DNA of 64,000 nucleotides. Origin: Owenia fusiformis. Taxonomy: Eukaryota; Annelida; Polychaeta; Sabellida; Oweniidae. The first letter of the stretch is position 1. Each line of letters begins with the position of its first letter. The notes under the pieces are model-generated. The model did not search any database. It saw only the letters and a program-made list of their open reading frames with translations, and was not told where the DNA came from. Of this stretch, positions 10,399 through 21,900 are shown in pieces. Made by a program: the position numbers and the translations under genes. The stretch spans positions 28,108,425 to 28,172,424 of the forward strand of contig CAIIXF020000010.1 in assembly GCA_903813345.2 (NCBI GenBank), given 5' to 3'.

Positions 10399-11779
10399 AG
10401 TCGCTTGTATTCGCGATTGCAACTAACGCCTGTCGGCTACCGGATTAACCTAGCTTGTATTCTCGAATGCAAATAGCGGCTACCGGATTAACATACTATC
10501 GTATTACCAACTCATTTAAATATGAATGAAATAGTGTTTCTATTCATACAGATACTATTCCACGGGGTACCATCGAATAATTTTGGCAACGTACCGGAGA
10601 ACGACATTTTACTAAGAAATGGCAATAATTTAGCACAATATAATTTTTAACGAGAGTTCTACTTTGATTTTGACAAAAGTAAGTATTCCATGCAATGGCT
10701 ATTTCATTCATGAGTTTGTAGGAATTCTGTTGGAACCCAGTTCTGATCAAGTACGAAGTTATTGAAATCGGCGCAGACGGACTTTACTCCGAAAGATGGT
10801 TTTTCGATTATAACTTTTCACAACATTTAAGTGTAGACTTTTGAAAAAAGTACAGAATAGTCCTTATACTTTTGAATTATTCTGTTATTTCTGATTCACA
10901 CGACTCTGATTTGTTTAATTAAAAAAAAAGTTTTAAAAATATTACTTAGGAACGTAACCGGAGCTGGGAACGTAACCGGAGCAGATCAGTTGAATTATTT
11001 AATCAAAAAATTAAAATATATGATTTAAAGCACATATACTAATTTAAAAACATACGGGATTGTTCGAATGCGCATTTATAAATATATATGCTTTAAATCA
11101 TATATTTTATTTTTTTAAATTATATAATTCAACTGATCTGCTCCGGTTACGTTCCCAGCTCCGGTTACGTTCCTAAGTAATATTTCTAAAACTTTTTTTT
11201 TAATTAAACAAATCAGAGTCGTGTGAATCAGAAATAGCAGAATTATTCAATAGTATAAGGACTATTCTGTACTTTTTTCAAAAGTCTATACTTAAATGTT
11301 GTAAAAAGTTATAATCGAAAAACCATCTTTCGGAGTAAAGTCCGACTGCGCCGATTTCAATAACTTCGTACTTGATCAGAACTGGGTTCCAACAGAATTC
11401 CTACAAACTCATGAATGAAATAGCCATTGCATGGAATACTTACTTTTGTCAAAATCAAAGTAGAACTCTAGTTAAAAAATATATTGTGCTAAATTATTGC
11501 CATTTCTTAGTAAAATGTCGTTCTCCGGTACGTTGCCAAAATTATTCGATGGTACCCCGTGTATTCATATTTAAATGAGTTGCCAATAAAATAGTAAGTT
11601 AATCCGGAAGCCGACGGGCCTTAGTAGCATTCGCGAATACAAGGTTGATTTTTCATGGCCAACTCATTTAAATATGAATGAAATAGTGGTACTATTCATA
11701 CAGATACTATTCATATTTAAACGAGTTGCCCATAAAATATCAGGTTTATCCGGTAGTCGACAGGCGTTGCGAATACAGG
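10399..11779. mobile_element. Foldback element with ~520-bp inverted arms
   Basis: The left arm (about 10505-11040) and right arm (about 11084-11597) are reverse complements of each other over more than 500 bp. The ~43-bp spacer lies around acatacgggattgttcgaat. A 68-codon frame at 10544-10750 (minus) recurs almost unchanged at 11372-11578 (plus), which is simply the mirrored DNA. Both outer ends carry repeated subterminal blocks (ttgtattcgcgattgc with gtcggctaccggattaac on the left, mirrored as ttaatccggaagccgacggg with attcgcgaatacaag on the right; a further mirrored block ends near 11779). No transposase. The structure fits a foldback-type or long-palindrome MITE. Confidence 0.75.
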
Positions 11780-11943
11780 CTTCTAAAGATTCTTTCTTAA
11801 GTTTGAGTTGGATATCACAAAAGGATCTTTGTGGAATGGTTGATCAAAATTATAGAGGGTTATCAGTTATTTACATCACATTTGTGTGATTACGATTACA
11901 CTTTATAAAAACGGAAGACGATGGCCAGATCATAAAAATAGAC

Positions 11944-12394
11944 TAGATGCACGTAGAAATAATCTTGATTTATATTTATTTATTTATATTCAAAATTCAG
12001 TCAAGTGATGTCATCTACATGTAAAAGTACATCTAGAAATGTTGTTTTGAAAAGAGTTTATCAACTTTCAAAATGTAATTTTCCTTGAAAATGAGACTTC
12101 TAGTTCGGGTTGATTTGTATAAGTATTTGTGTAACTATTAGCTACACAAAGGTTATATGAAAAGTGAACCACTAAAATAGATGTAATTTTAGTAAAAGGG
12201 AACTTTCTACTAATACCATGTCATCTACAGTATTTGTGTAACTATTAGCTACACAAAGGCTATATGAAAAGTGAACCACTAAACTTGATGTAATTTTAGT
12301 TAAAGGGAACTTTCTACATATACTAATACCCGCCATGCTATCTGATCCGAACGAGCCACCTGGTGGTGGAACTGGTAACTACTACTCGCATCTG
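11944..12394. mobile_element. MITE with TIR (TA)GATGC-CGTAG / CTACTCGCATC, copy A
   Basis: It starts tagatgcacgtagaaataat and ends ctactcgcatctg, closely matching the element at 46702-47127. This copy contains an internal tandem duplication of about 107 bp (gtatttgtgtaactattagc occurs at about 12123 and 12230). No coding capacity. Confidence 0.65.
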
Positions 12395-13407
12395 CGTTAT
12401 TGTCCAATCTCGTATATGGGCAAAAGACCACGTGCAGTATGGCAAGTGATTTTAGACAGTCATATCTTTCACCATGAGTACTTTCTGGCCATAAATACAG
12501 TTGCTTTTATTTAAACAATATTTGTTTTTTCAAGTGAAGTCCCCATGATAGTAAAATATCAATCCAACTCTCTGAAAAATTATGGATTAGGACCTCACCT
12601 TGACACTTTTTAAAAAATGTAAGGCTTATTTTCTAAAAAGAGGATCTTGTTTTTCTCAATTTAAAATATTAGACAAATGGTATAATGCATAGAAAAAGTA
12701 GTTCATTGCATGGCTAACACACATCTAACATCGCCCTTTTAAGAGCTGATGTCAAACATACTTTTTATTGAGTTTGAAAAAATATCAACGCAATCGATGC
12801 TCTATATGTATCCCCACAAACAAAACAAAATTTTGTTTTTTGACAAAAAATCATAATTTAAGCTGTTTTTGAGAAATAATAAGCAATATTTTCAGTATTC
12901 ATCGCATGATTATGATAACCAGTTGATATGACTTTAAAATAGCACTTATCAAATGTCGCTGGTATCAACACACATGTTGCAGGCTTTAGTAGAACAACTG
13001 ATTTTGAAAATACCAATTGTCGTTTTGCCCATATCTTACTGAACTATCTATCGTATATTGACTCTCTGATCCATTGGAATTCGTATTAGTCACTACAAAC
13101 TATATATACAAAACTGAACTAAGACTTATATAAACGAACTGTTGAATAAAAATACTAGTTACCTGTAAAATACACCGCGACAAAATATAAAATACAAAAT
13201 ACAATATTGATAGTTTTAAAATACAAATACAACATGACAGAATTTAAATGAATTTTTTAAATGAAGGATATGAATGTAAAATATATTCGATGTACCTATT
13301 TCAGTTATGATCCCAAAACATTTGAAAACATTGAATACACTTCTTTGCATTCTTGTAAGCGGTTTAATGGTTATTATAATGTATAGCTATTTAAAATAAA
13401 ATTTTAT
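12395..13407. other. Intergenic, no gene recognised
   Basis: AT-rich sequence with no exon-like stretch. A short low-complexity run of aaaatac units lies at about 13175-13235. Confidence 0.5.
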
Positions 13408-14025
13408 ACAGGGTGGGCCAAAAACGCCACTTTTTTCAAGACACTATAACTTTTTTATTTTCCAACCTGTATTCCCCAAATATTGCAGTTATATAATACC
13501 AGGGGTTGTTATGAATAATATAATGTAACAAGTCCTTCAACTTGGATTATAGTTGATGTAAAAGAGGAGTTCAATTGGTCCGCCACCCTCTTTGATGATA
13601 GCTTTTAGCTTTAGTTGCCTTGCTGATATGGCAGTATCAGTGAAATGTTGGCTAAGTTTCTTTCAACCTGTCTTAATTGCCAGCTTTAATTGGGCAATTT
13701 TTTAGATCGGGTTCCTTCATACCACCTCCTGGAGACCTCCCCATACCCTCTACTCACTGGGGATTGCATAAGGAGAATTAGCTTAGTGGTCATCAGTCTG
13801 TATCAGTTCAGGAACATTTTGCAAATTATGTTTATTTCTCATGGCGCACCACATGTTTAAGTGAGACGCTGGTGACATATTTTTATTCAAGTAAAAGTGT
13901 ACAATTCATAATCCATGGCTAGATAGCATCCTCAAGTTTCATTTGGTATGCAAATTATGATTTTGTATCAAAAATTAAAAAAGTTGTAGCATTTTGAAAA
14001 AAATGCGTTTTTTGGCCCATCCTGT
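13408..14025. mobile_element. Non-autonomous DNA element with ACAGG(G/A)TGGGCCAAAAA termini
   Basis: The left end is acagggtgggccaaaaacgc. The right end, reverse-complemented, is acaggatgggccaaaaaacg, giving a ~20-bp terminal inverted repeat over a 618-bp element. Only noncoding sequence inside. Superfamily not assigned. Confidence 0.6.
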
Positions 14026-14063
14026 TTTTGCCGAATGAAGACTTCAAAATTGAATCCGTTTTT

Positions 14064-15158
14064 ATGTCCCCACCACATAGTGTGGGGCCATAGTGTCGGC
14101 CATTTTGGATTTTTCCGTCCTAAAATCTTGTCTGTGAAGTCTTGTCTACGTGTTTTCAGGTGAACCGTTTTGGTGGATCAATTTCAAATTTTCAGGGATG
14201 ATTCTTAGTATAAAAATCTAGATCTGATTAGTTTTTTGGCATTCTGGGTAAATGTCAAGGCAGCCATTTTGGATTTTCCGTCCTAAAATCTTGTCTGTAA
14301 AGTCTTGTCTACGTCTTTTCAGGTGAATAGTTTGGTAGATCAATTTCAAATTTTCAGGGATGTTTCTTAGTATAAAAATGTAGAACTGATTAGTTTCTTG
14401 GCATTCTGGGTAAATGTCAAAGCAGCCATTTTGGATTTTCCGTCCTAAAATCTTGTCTGTAAAGTCTTGTCTACGCATTTCCAGGTGAACCGTTCTGTAG
14501 ATCAATTTCAAATTTTCAGGGATGATTCTTAGTATGAAAATCTAGATCTGATTAGTTTTTTGGCATTCTGAATAAATGTCAAGGCAGCCATTTTGGATTT
14601 TCCGTCTTAAAATCTTGCCTGTAAAGTCTTGTCTACGCGTTTTTAGGTGAACCGTTTGGTAGATCAATTTCAAATTTTCAGGGATGATTCTTAGTATGAA
14701 AATCTACATCTGATTAGTTTTTTGGCATTCTGCGTCAATGTCAAGGCAGCCATTTGGGATTTTCTGTCCTAAAATCTTGTCTACCCGTTTTCAGGTGAAC
14801 CATTTGGTAGATCAATGTTATATTTTCAGGAATTATTCTTAGTATGAAAATCTAGAAACAGATTAATTTTTTGACATTCTCGGTAAATGTCAAGGCAGCC
14901 ATTTTGGTTTTTCCATCCTAAAATCTTGTCTGTAAAGTCTTGTTTACATGTTTTCTGGTTAAACTGTGTGACAGATCAATTTAAAATTTTCAGGAGTGGT
15001 TCATAGTTTGAAAATCTAGAACTGACTTAAATTTTGGCATTCTGGGTAAATTTTAAGGTGGCCATTTTGGATTTTCCGTCCTCAAATTGTGTTGGTAAAG
15101 TCTTGTCTACTCATTTTCAGGATAACCATTTGACAGGATCACCCATTGGTGGGGACAT
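14064..15158. mobile_element. TIR-bounded element filled by a 162-bp tandem repeat
   Basis: The ends are a perfect 11-bp inverted repeat: ATGTCCCCACC at 14064-14074 and GGTGGGGACAT at 15148-15158, flanked by T-rich sequence on both sides (a possible TTTT target duplication). Nearly all of the interior is the tandem array described separately. No transposase is visible. Confidence 0.6.
14099..15140. repeat. 162-bp tandem repeat, seven units
   Basis: Units begin at the motif gccattttgg at 14099, 14263, 14425, 14587, 14749, 14898 and 15061, so spacing is 164, 162, 162, 162, 149 and 163 bp. The 149-bp unit has lost the tgtaaagtcttg segment. Because 162 is a multiple of three, the minus strand reads as a repeated 54-residue peptide (QDFTDKILGRKIQNGC and following) open across two units (14218-14511). 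The frame is interrupted elsewhere, so I do not call a gene. Confidence 0.85.
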
Positions 15159-15874
15159 TTTGTACACATTTGTGTTCTTGTCTAATTTTCCTAATGGAAT
15201 AATGATTGTATTTGCAATCAAATTACATGTAGTTCATTTGCCGATGTGCCAGATAGACTAGTATGCCAATGAACACTTGTAGTTCTGAATCCTAGACACA
15301 TTCTGCAACTTTTTAGATTCAAGTTAATATTTCATATAACCCTGTTGAATACTTATCTAACACTGATAAACTACGTTAGTACGCTTTACACATTGACTGT
15401 GCACCGGAAGGTATGGAAGATGACAGTTCTCGTAACAAGATGGAGAACGAGGAAAGTTAATGGAGAGAACTAAAGTCATATTGACTGTTAAATTTATAGA
15501 ATTACAGCACTCTATGGGCGTTAAAAAGATTATAAGCATGTCCCATACCATGTCTTTAGAGTGGGAGGACGCCCAAAAAACATATAGAGGACTTGTGGTC
15601 ATAAGAAGTATCTGACCAGGTAGATTCGCCATTTTGTATCGAGAACTATCGCTGTTATTAAAGGAACATAGAAAATATACAGCTTTGGATATTGCTCTCT
15701 TTATCATAAAAGTTTACACAAACTGATTTTACTGAAGCCATACTAGTCATCTATTTCATCAATGGGAAGTGTAACAATCGGAATCGACACTAACAGAATC
15801 CATACACCGGCACTAACAGGAAATCATATTCAGATTTGGAATAGCTTATTTTTCGAAACTAAATATTTCTAAAA
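15159..15874. other. Upstream region of the thioesterase gene
   Basis: No further gene seen. The minus-strand open frame at 15357-15707 has no family resemblance. The region should contain the thioesterase promoter and 5' UTR, but I cannot point to a core element. Confidence 0.4.
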
Positions 15875-18652
15875 ATGAGTAGTAGCATCATGAACTGTAG
15901 GCATAAGAAGCCTAATGCAACATACAGACTATTTTGTTTTCATTGGGCTGGAGGTGGCTCTGAATTCTATGCAGGGTGGGGCGCCAATATGACGGACAGT
16001 GTCGAAGGTAGGTGGATAATTGGTCTTGAATTGTTGGAAGACTTACTGTAGAATGAATATTTGCCTGTTTACAGCTAGAGAGGTGAACAATTTCGTTTGT
16101 ATCCCAGCTGAAATGGCACCAATTTGGTCGATCACACTTAGGTACTTACAATTGTAAATTATGTATGGATCTTTGGATTTTGAGAGATGAATACGTTTTT
16201 AATTTTCCAGTATATGGAGTTATAACACCTGGGAGGGAGAGTAGGTTTATGGAACCAGCGTTCACGTCCGCAGAGAAGATTGCAGCAGAAACAGCAAAGT
16301 GCATCAAGGACAACTTTTCAGACAAACCATTCGCCTTATTTGGTCATTGGTGAGTGCATGCTAGTCTAGCTAGACCTTGCACACAAGTGTGAGGTGTTTA
16401 GTTAAGTAAGGGAGGGGCTCATTGAGGCTTGTAGCTAGACTAAGTGCATGCCAGACGCTACACTCCCCTCCAAAGGTTTGGCAATCAGGGGTTCTCTTTT
16501 GGTCAACATGTTAAAGCCTGTGTATAGTTGATGGTTTTAACATATTCATTTTAGAATTGTAAAATTTTAAAAATTGAGATATCAACATTTTGTGAGTTGT
16601 ACTCGCTATCAAATAGGGATTACTCATAGTACATTTGATTTTTTAGTCAGAGTACTACTTTTTTCCATCCTTGAACTAACTTTTTACTTCAAAACTTAGT
16701 TTTATATACTTAGTTTTAAAAATAAACCTGCCTGATAACTTGTCGGTTTTAGACAATGGTGTATCTTTTCCTGGTATTAAATATACTTCCATATAGGCTT
16801 CAACTGTTCCGACCAACTATTGTTAATTCATCTTTATTTGACCCAAATTATATTTCCATGTCAATAAAAGGATCATTTACTTTTGTATTTGAAAAGTATG
16901 GGTGCGTGGATGGCGTTCGAAACAGCTAGAGTACTACAGGGCGCGCATGAATTACCGCCAACCAAACTGTTTGTGTCTGGACAGTTCTCACCTCACGTAA
17001 GTCACCCTACTTCTAGACTTATCATATTTGGATTTAACTCCATGGCCGATTTTGTAATACTAATTAAGGGCCATTTTCTGTTCTAGAGATTTAAATCACT
17101 AGGATCACAAACAGATTGTCTAGTCGAAGTGTTAACATTATAGTGGTACCAACCAAATGCCAGTGTAAGGGTATTTCTGGTCCTATCGAACTAGGGTTGT
17201 TTTTCCTGGATCATTATTACTCGGGAAAATAGTCACAACTTCTTTAAAATATCTTAGGACCGTTTTTTCTTGGGATTTTGGTCGAACAATATGCTTGAAT
17301 TATGGTATGACTAAGACCAACGGACTCACATTCTCCCGGGGCCATACTTACTTTTACACTGAACAGAATTTTTGAGGAAAATTATTACTAATGACAATTA
17401 TTCTCACCTGTGTGTGAGTTAGAATTGCATATCTCTTCGGGATGTTTAAAGGTCATTATTTATTTCAGTCTGAGAAATATCGCTCAAATGTAGAATCTAC
17501 AGAAAATATGGATGATGATCAGTTTATTGAGTTCCTCCGAAGACTAGGCAAGTATAATAGACGAAACATTTTAATCAAGTGAGGTTAAGATACACGTTTT
17601 TAAGCATTTTTATCTAAACTGGAATTTATAATCTGAGATTTCCAAACCCTGGAAAAGGTGAATTCATTTGGATCATATGCAATTTTAGATGCTTTTTAGA
17701 AACTTGGCATTACATGAGATGCGTTCATTGATGTCTTACTGTTACATTGTAGGTGGAACACCAAGTGAAGTCTTAGACAATAGAGATCTCATGGAGGTCT
17801 TCTTACCAACATTCAGAGCAGACTCCAAATGCTATGAAACATATGAGTAAGCTTTTATTGGTAAAATACTGCAACCTCAGTATAATTTGCAGTCCATTCT
17901 TTAATGATGGGTCGGAATAATAATTTCTACAGTTAATGAACTTTTGTGGACACCATGTAGCTGACATAACCGTTTTTGATACATAAATATATGAAAACTA
18001 ATGGCATTGTATTTGTAAGCAGTCAATCAATAATTATGAAATGTGTTTTAAACAATATACGTTTCAATTATTACAGACCTGATGTAGGGGCATCTAAACG
18101 TTTACCATGCCCCATCTATGCTATAGATGGCACAAGTGACAATTATGATCATTCAGGTGGGTATTTGTGTATTTATATGAGATCTGTTACAGAATCTTGG
18201 CTAACATAATCTCATCAGAAATTGTGGGTTATACAGGTAACAAAAAAGGTATTTATTAATAGCCTATAGGTATATGACCCATCCTCGTTCATAAAGGCGA
18301 CTGGATGTTCCCATTAAATAGAGAGCTTGGTTCTCCTAAGCATAATACTTAAGGACTTGTTATCAAATATTTTTTGAAATCAAAACTTCAAATAGGACTT
18401 GCATGGGCAAAGACATGAACAAATCTGACAGTACATTGCCAATAAAAGTTAAGTTTAATTGCAGTTTTTGATGGGTGTCTACATCGCACTTTCCTCTCAA
18501 AGAAATTATCACATACATGCATGTATTTTTCAGAATGGTCTGATTTGACAACTGGAGAGACAAGTACAAAACTCATACAGGGTGGCCATTTTTATCTGAC
18601 AGAAGATGAAGGAAAAAATAGTTTATTGCAGTACATTGGAGATACTCTGTAG
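15875..18652 (+). CDS. Thioesterase II / oleoyl-ACP hydrolase-like, seven exons, 247 aa
   Basis: Exons 15875-16007, 16211-16349, 16897-16996, 17469-17547, 17753-17846, 18077-18156 and 18534-18652 join in frame. An in-frame TAA precedes the first ATG. The alpha/beta-hydrolase motifs are in order: FCFHWAGGGSEFYAGW (residues 20-35), GVITPGRESR (47-56), nucleophile elbow FGHCMGAW (88-95), LGGTP, IDGTSD with the probable catalytic Asp (199-203), and GGHFYL with catalytic His227. Length and order match vertebrate OLAH (about 265 aa) and bacterial type II thioesterases, which release acyl chains from fatty acid or polyketide synthases. The elbow residue, assembled across intron 2 (TG|T), is Cys91 where the family has Ser. 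Intron 4 is GC-AG. A cytosolic soluble enzyme is expected; the synthase it serves is unknown. Confidence 0.88.
16352..16455. repeat. Short inverted repeat in thioesterase intron 2
   Basis: The left arm gtgcatgctagtctagctag and right arm ctagctagactaagtgcatg-like sequence (16430-16452) are near reverse complements separated by about 60 bp. It could be a very small MITE next to the splice donor. No relative was found in the window. Confidence 0.45.
17547..17752 (+). other. GC-AG intron 4 of the thioesterase gene
   Basis: The exon ends ...CTAG at 17547 and the intron begins GCAAGT at 17548. The acceptor is ttacattgtag at 17742-17752. No GT donor nearby keeps the frame, and this join restores the conserved family motif RRLGGTP. 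The CAAGT context after GC is the usual strong match seen at natural GC donors. Confidence 0.8.
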
Positions 18653-18697
18653 TTAAGACACTCTGTCTCTAAGTAATCCCTGGACACCTTGTAGTAA

Positions 18698-18703
18698 AAT
18701 AAA
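18698..18703 (+). terminator. Poly(A) signal AATAAA of the thioesterase gene
   Basis: AATAAA in gtagtaaAATAAAcatt, 46 bp after the TAG stop, implying a very short 3' UTR. Confidence 0.6.
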
Positions 18704-18827
18704 CATTATGTCAGGAGGAGCTTCATTTAAATGAATGTATGTAAACATGACATGATGTTTGAGCAAATATAAAATAATGACATATTCTCAGTGCACGGGA
18801 TGCAGCCAGGACTCAAATATTGGCAAG

Positions 18828-18998
18828 GCAAATTCAAATAGGTGAGGCAAATTCAAATAGTTGAAGCAAACTCAAATAGGTGAGGCAGACTCAAAAAGGA
18901 GAGGCAAATTCAATTAGTTGAGGCAAACTCAAATAGGTGAGGAAAATTCAAATAGGTGAGGCAAACTCAAATAGGTGAGGGAAATTCAAATAGATGAG
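18828..18998. repeat. 19-bp minisatellite, nine units
   Basis: Head-to-tail variants of gcaaattcaaataggtgag, with c/t at the sixth or seventh position alternating between units. A degenerate tenth unit precedes it. Confidence 0.85.
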
Positions 18999-21900
18999 AC
19001 AAAACCCAGAGGATGTAATCAGACTATGTGGAATAATTTACACAGTTTTAAGTCAAAACGAAACATGTTAATTATAAAGTTTTGGAGAGGGAACGTAGCC
19101 TTCCCTGATTCATTGCTAACCACACGCATGCTTCTGTACAATGTATTTAAATAAGATAAATCAACAAAAATGCTTGTTTATTTTTTACTTTTATGTTTAT
19201 TATATATTTGTGACATATGATAATATCAAATGTTGATATGACATATGCAGTGACATGAATATCTACAAATGAGATATGAAATATGAGTTTATTAACTTAC
19301 TTATTTTTCAAGCTGAAAATATTTAACTGAAAGGATCAAACATTTCAGCAAAAGATTAATTCAACTACAATCATTGTTCTTTTAAAGTTAAAATAATTAA
19401 CAATTTAAAGAGTATCGCCATAAAAACAATGTTTCTAAAATAATGAGTAAATTACTTCGCAAATGAATGCTTAACTTAAAAGCTAACTTTAATTGTTACA
19501 CATTTAGTTCAAAAGTGCCTAAGTTCGTTGTAAATCATTTAAAACTTTGAGACATGCTGATGAAAATGTTGTGCCATTCCCCGATGTATCAGAGCATGAA
19601 CCATCCCGAAAATAACTCGTTGTGCTATATCTATATTGAGGTAAGCTAAAATTGAGGAAAAAGAAAGAATCAGAAACACGCCACATAAAATGATATAATT
19701 AAGTTCATTTCCTTTTAATCCTAAACCATTCAGGTTGAACTTTCAGAAAAATCAAGTTTTCTCATTTCCAGGCTTACTCCAATACTAATATGCACGACAT
19801 CCACATTATTTCAGGGAGGGAGTACATTTTATGTAATAGCTTATGTGTACAGATTCAACAGCCATACAATACACCCCCTGTACAATCGTAAAATATATAA
19901 AATGTACAATATAATACACTGTTAGTGTAATGAATAGCTCAATAACTAAAATAAAAATTATACAACATGAATATCTAAGGAAATATGAAGAATTAAGGTA
20001 TTCCAAACTGAACAAAAAAGTAAATTTTGTAAATATCCTTTATGTCCAAAGTTTGTTGCACAGGGTGTACCTTAACTGGTGCACATATGGAAACAAAAAC
20101 TAAAGATGCAGACTGTGTCATTATTGAATTCACATCTAAAACTGCTTAAAGCTACAACAGGTCTGTATCCTTAATTCATGTTCAAAAAATATAATATAAA
20201 CATCTATGATGCATCGCTACAATGTAATTAGAGACAAGAAGTAAAATTTGGAAAAATAGGTAATTGTGTTAAAAGAAAAGTTTCTACAACTACCTTCTTT
20301 GCCTTGATGTCATATTTTCAAGGGAGTCAAAAACGAGGATTGTTAGATTCCATTATAAAATTAATCATTTGATTTTGTTTAGTCATTTTGTGACGTTTTG
20401 TGTTCTAGCGATATGATTATGCTACTAAAATTAAAGGAAATTATCATGATATGATTTTGATGTATAACTAAAATGATAATGATATTTATTATGATGTATA
20501 TATAAAACATGGATACAATAGTATAAAAATATATAATCTGTATAAGTAAGAAGTATACATGTTCTGACAAGTGGTGTATTGTATGTGGCCCTAAAGCTGT
20601 TTATCTATATCAATATATTCTTCTATTTACATTTATACATAGCAAAAATTATCTTTTTGCGTTTTTGCGTTAAAAATCATTTTGGTTTATATAAACAATT
20701 TCATACTTGATTTGTTTCTCTTTGTAAAAAGTTCTGACAAAATGTTCTTATTTTCTGAATAATTATTCCTTGTATAAAATGATTTTTGATGTAAACACAT
20801 GTACAGTTTGGACAAGGTGTTTTTACAATTTTTAAAACTACAAAATTACATTCTAAATATTGAAAAGAACACATAACAATCAAATATAATTAATTTTTGA
20901 ATGCTATGTTTGCTGAAAGACAAACAGAATATACACAAATATTTTTATACACTTTAATCACATCAGCTTTAAGTTTTAACTTAATATTAATGCCCTGACA
21001 CTGACAGTAAACATTAATGCCCTTGCATTTGCGCTGAATATTAATTAAACCACAATAATAATGCCCTGGCATTAACATACAGCTCAATGTTAAAGCCCTG
21101 ACACTGAACATAACTCTACTAGCACCAATAAATTAACACGCTAATCTTCAGTTGTGAAATATAACATGTTATACATGTGTACATACAGGAACATACGAGT
21201 CAGTAATGAACACACGTGGCACAACAAATATTCAATATTTGTGCACATATTCAATATTTACATCTCAGATAGCCCCTACAGATACAAAATTGTTCAAAAT
21301 TCTGATCAAAAACATATTTCGTTTCATTCTGGAATGTTTTCACAATTATGAACTATTACAGGGTGCGCCGTGACACTCAAAATAGGCTGGTAACTTTAGT
21401 TGGGAGGGAGGGTATAAAACCATGTTTAAGAACCATAAGATATATTTTGTCTTAATCTTTCATATAACCTCAGCTCCTAAACAATTTATCACAGAAGTAC
21501 TAAATAATCTTCACATCCCAATCAATGATTTGTTTAAAAAGCAGAGTACCAGCTTATTGGCAGTGTACAAGCAGTGAATCTTACGAGGGTTCAGACAGTG
21601 TTCTCCCCAGGATTCCTTCTCAAGTTGATGAAAATGTGATTTTCGTAATCATAAGAGGGTGCAGCCATTTGTCTCCATACTGGGAAGATCACCATGACAA
21701 CTGATCTGCTGTTTAAAATGACAATTTGGCCTAAAATATGCACCCTGCACTAGAAGGTGATAAAAATGTTGAGTAAATTGAGACTATGGAATAGCTGTCT
21801 GTCTTAAGACTGAAATATTTGGTGAATTTTGCACTCCTGTATGATTTGATGTGAAAGAGAGAACTTCCTGTCCGTATTCTTATTGGCATTAATACTACAG

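Noticed and set aside
10544-11578. Two matching 68-codon frames on opposite strands
   Set aside because: They are mirror images produced by the foldback arms, not a duplicated gene. No protein family is recognised.
18577-18592. acagggtggcc resembling the ACAGGGTGGGCC transposon end
   Set aside because: It lies inside the last thioesterase exon and encodes the conserved QGGH motif. Similar isolated motifs at 21358 and 26017 have no matching partner end, so I do not call elements there.
18828-18998. Regular repeats as a CRISPR array
   Set aside because: Head-to-tail minisatellite without unique spacers in an animal genome. None of the window's repeat arrays has spacer structure.
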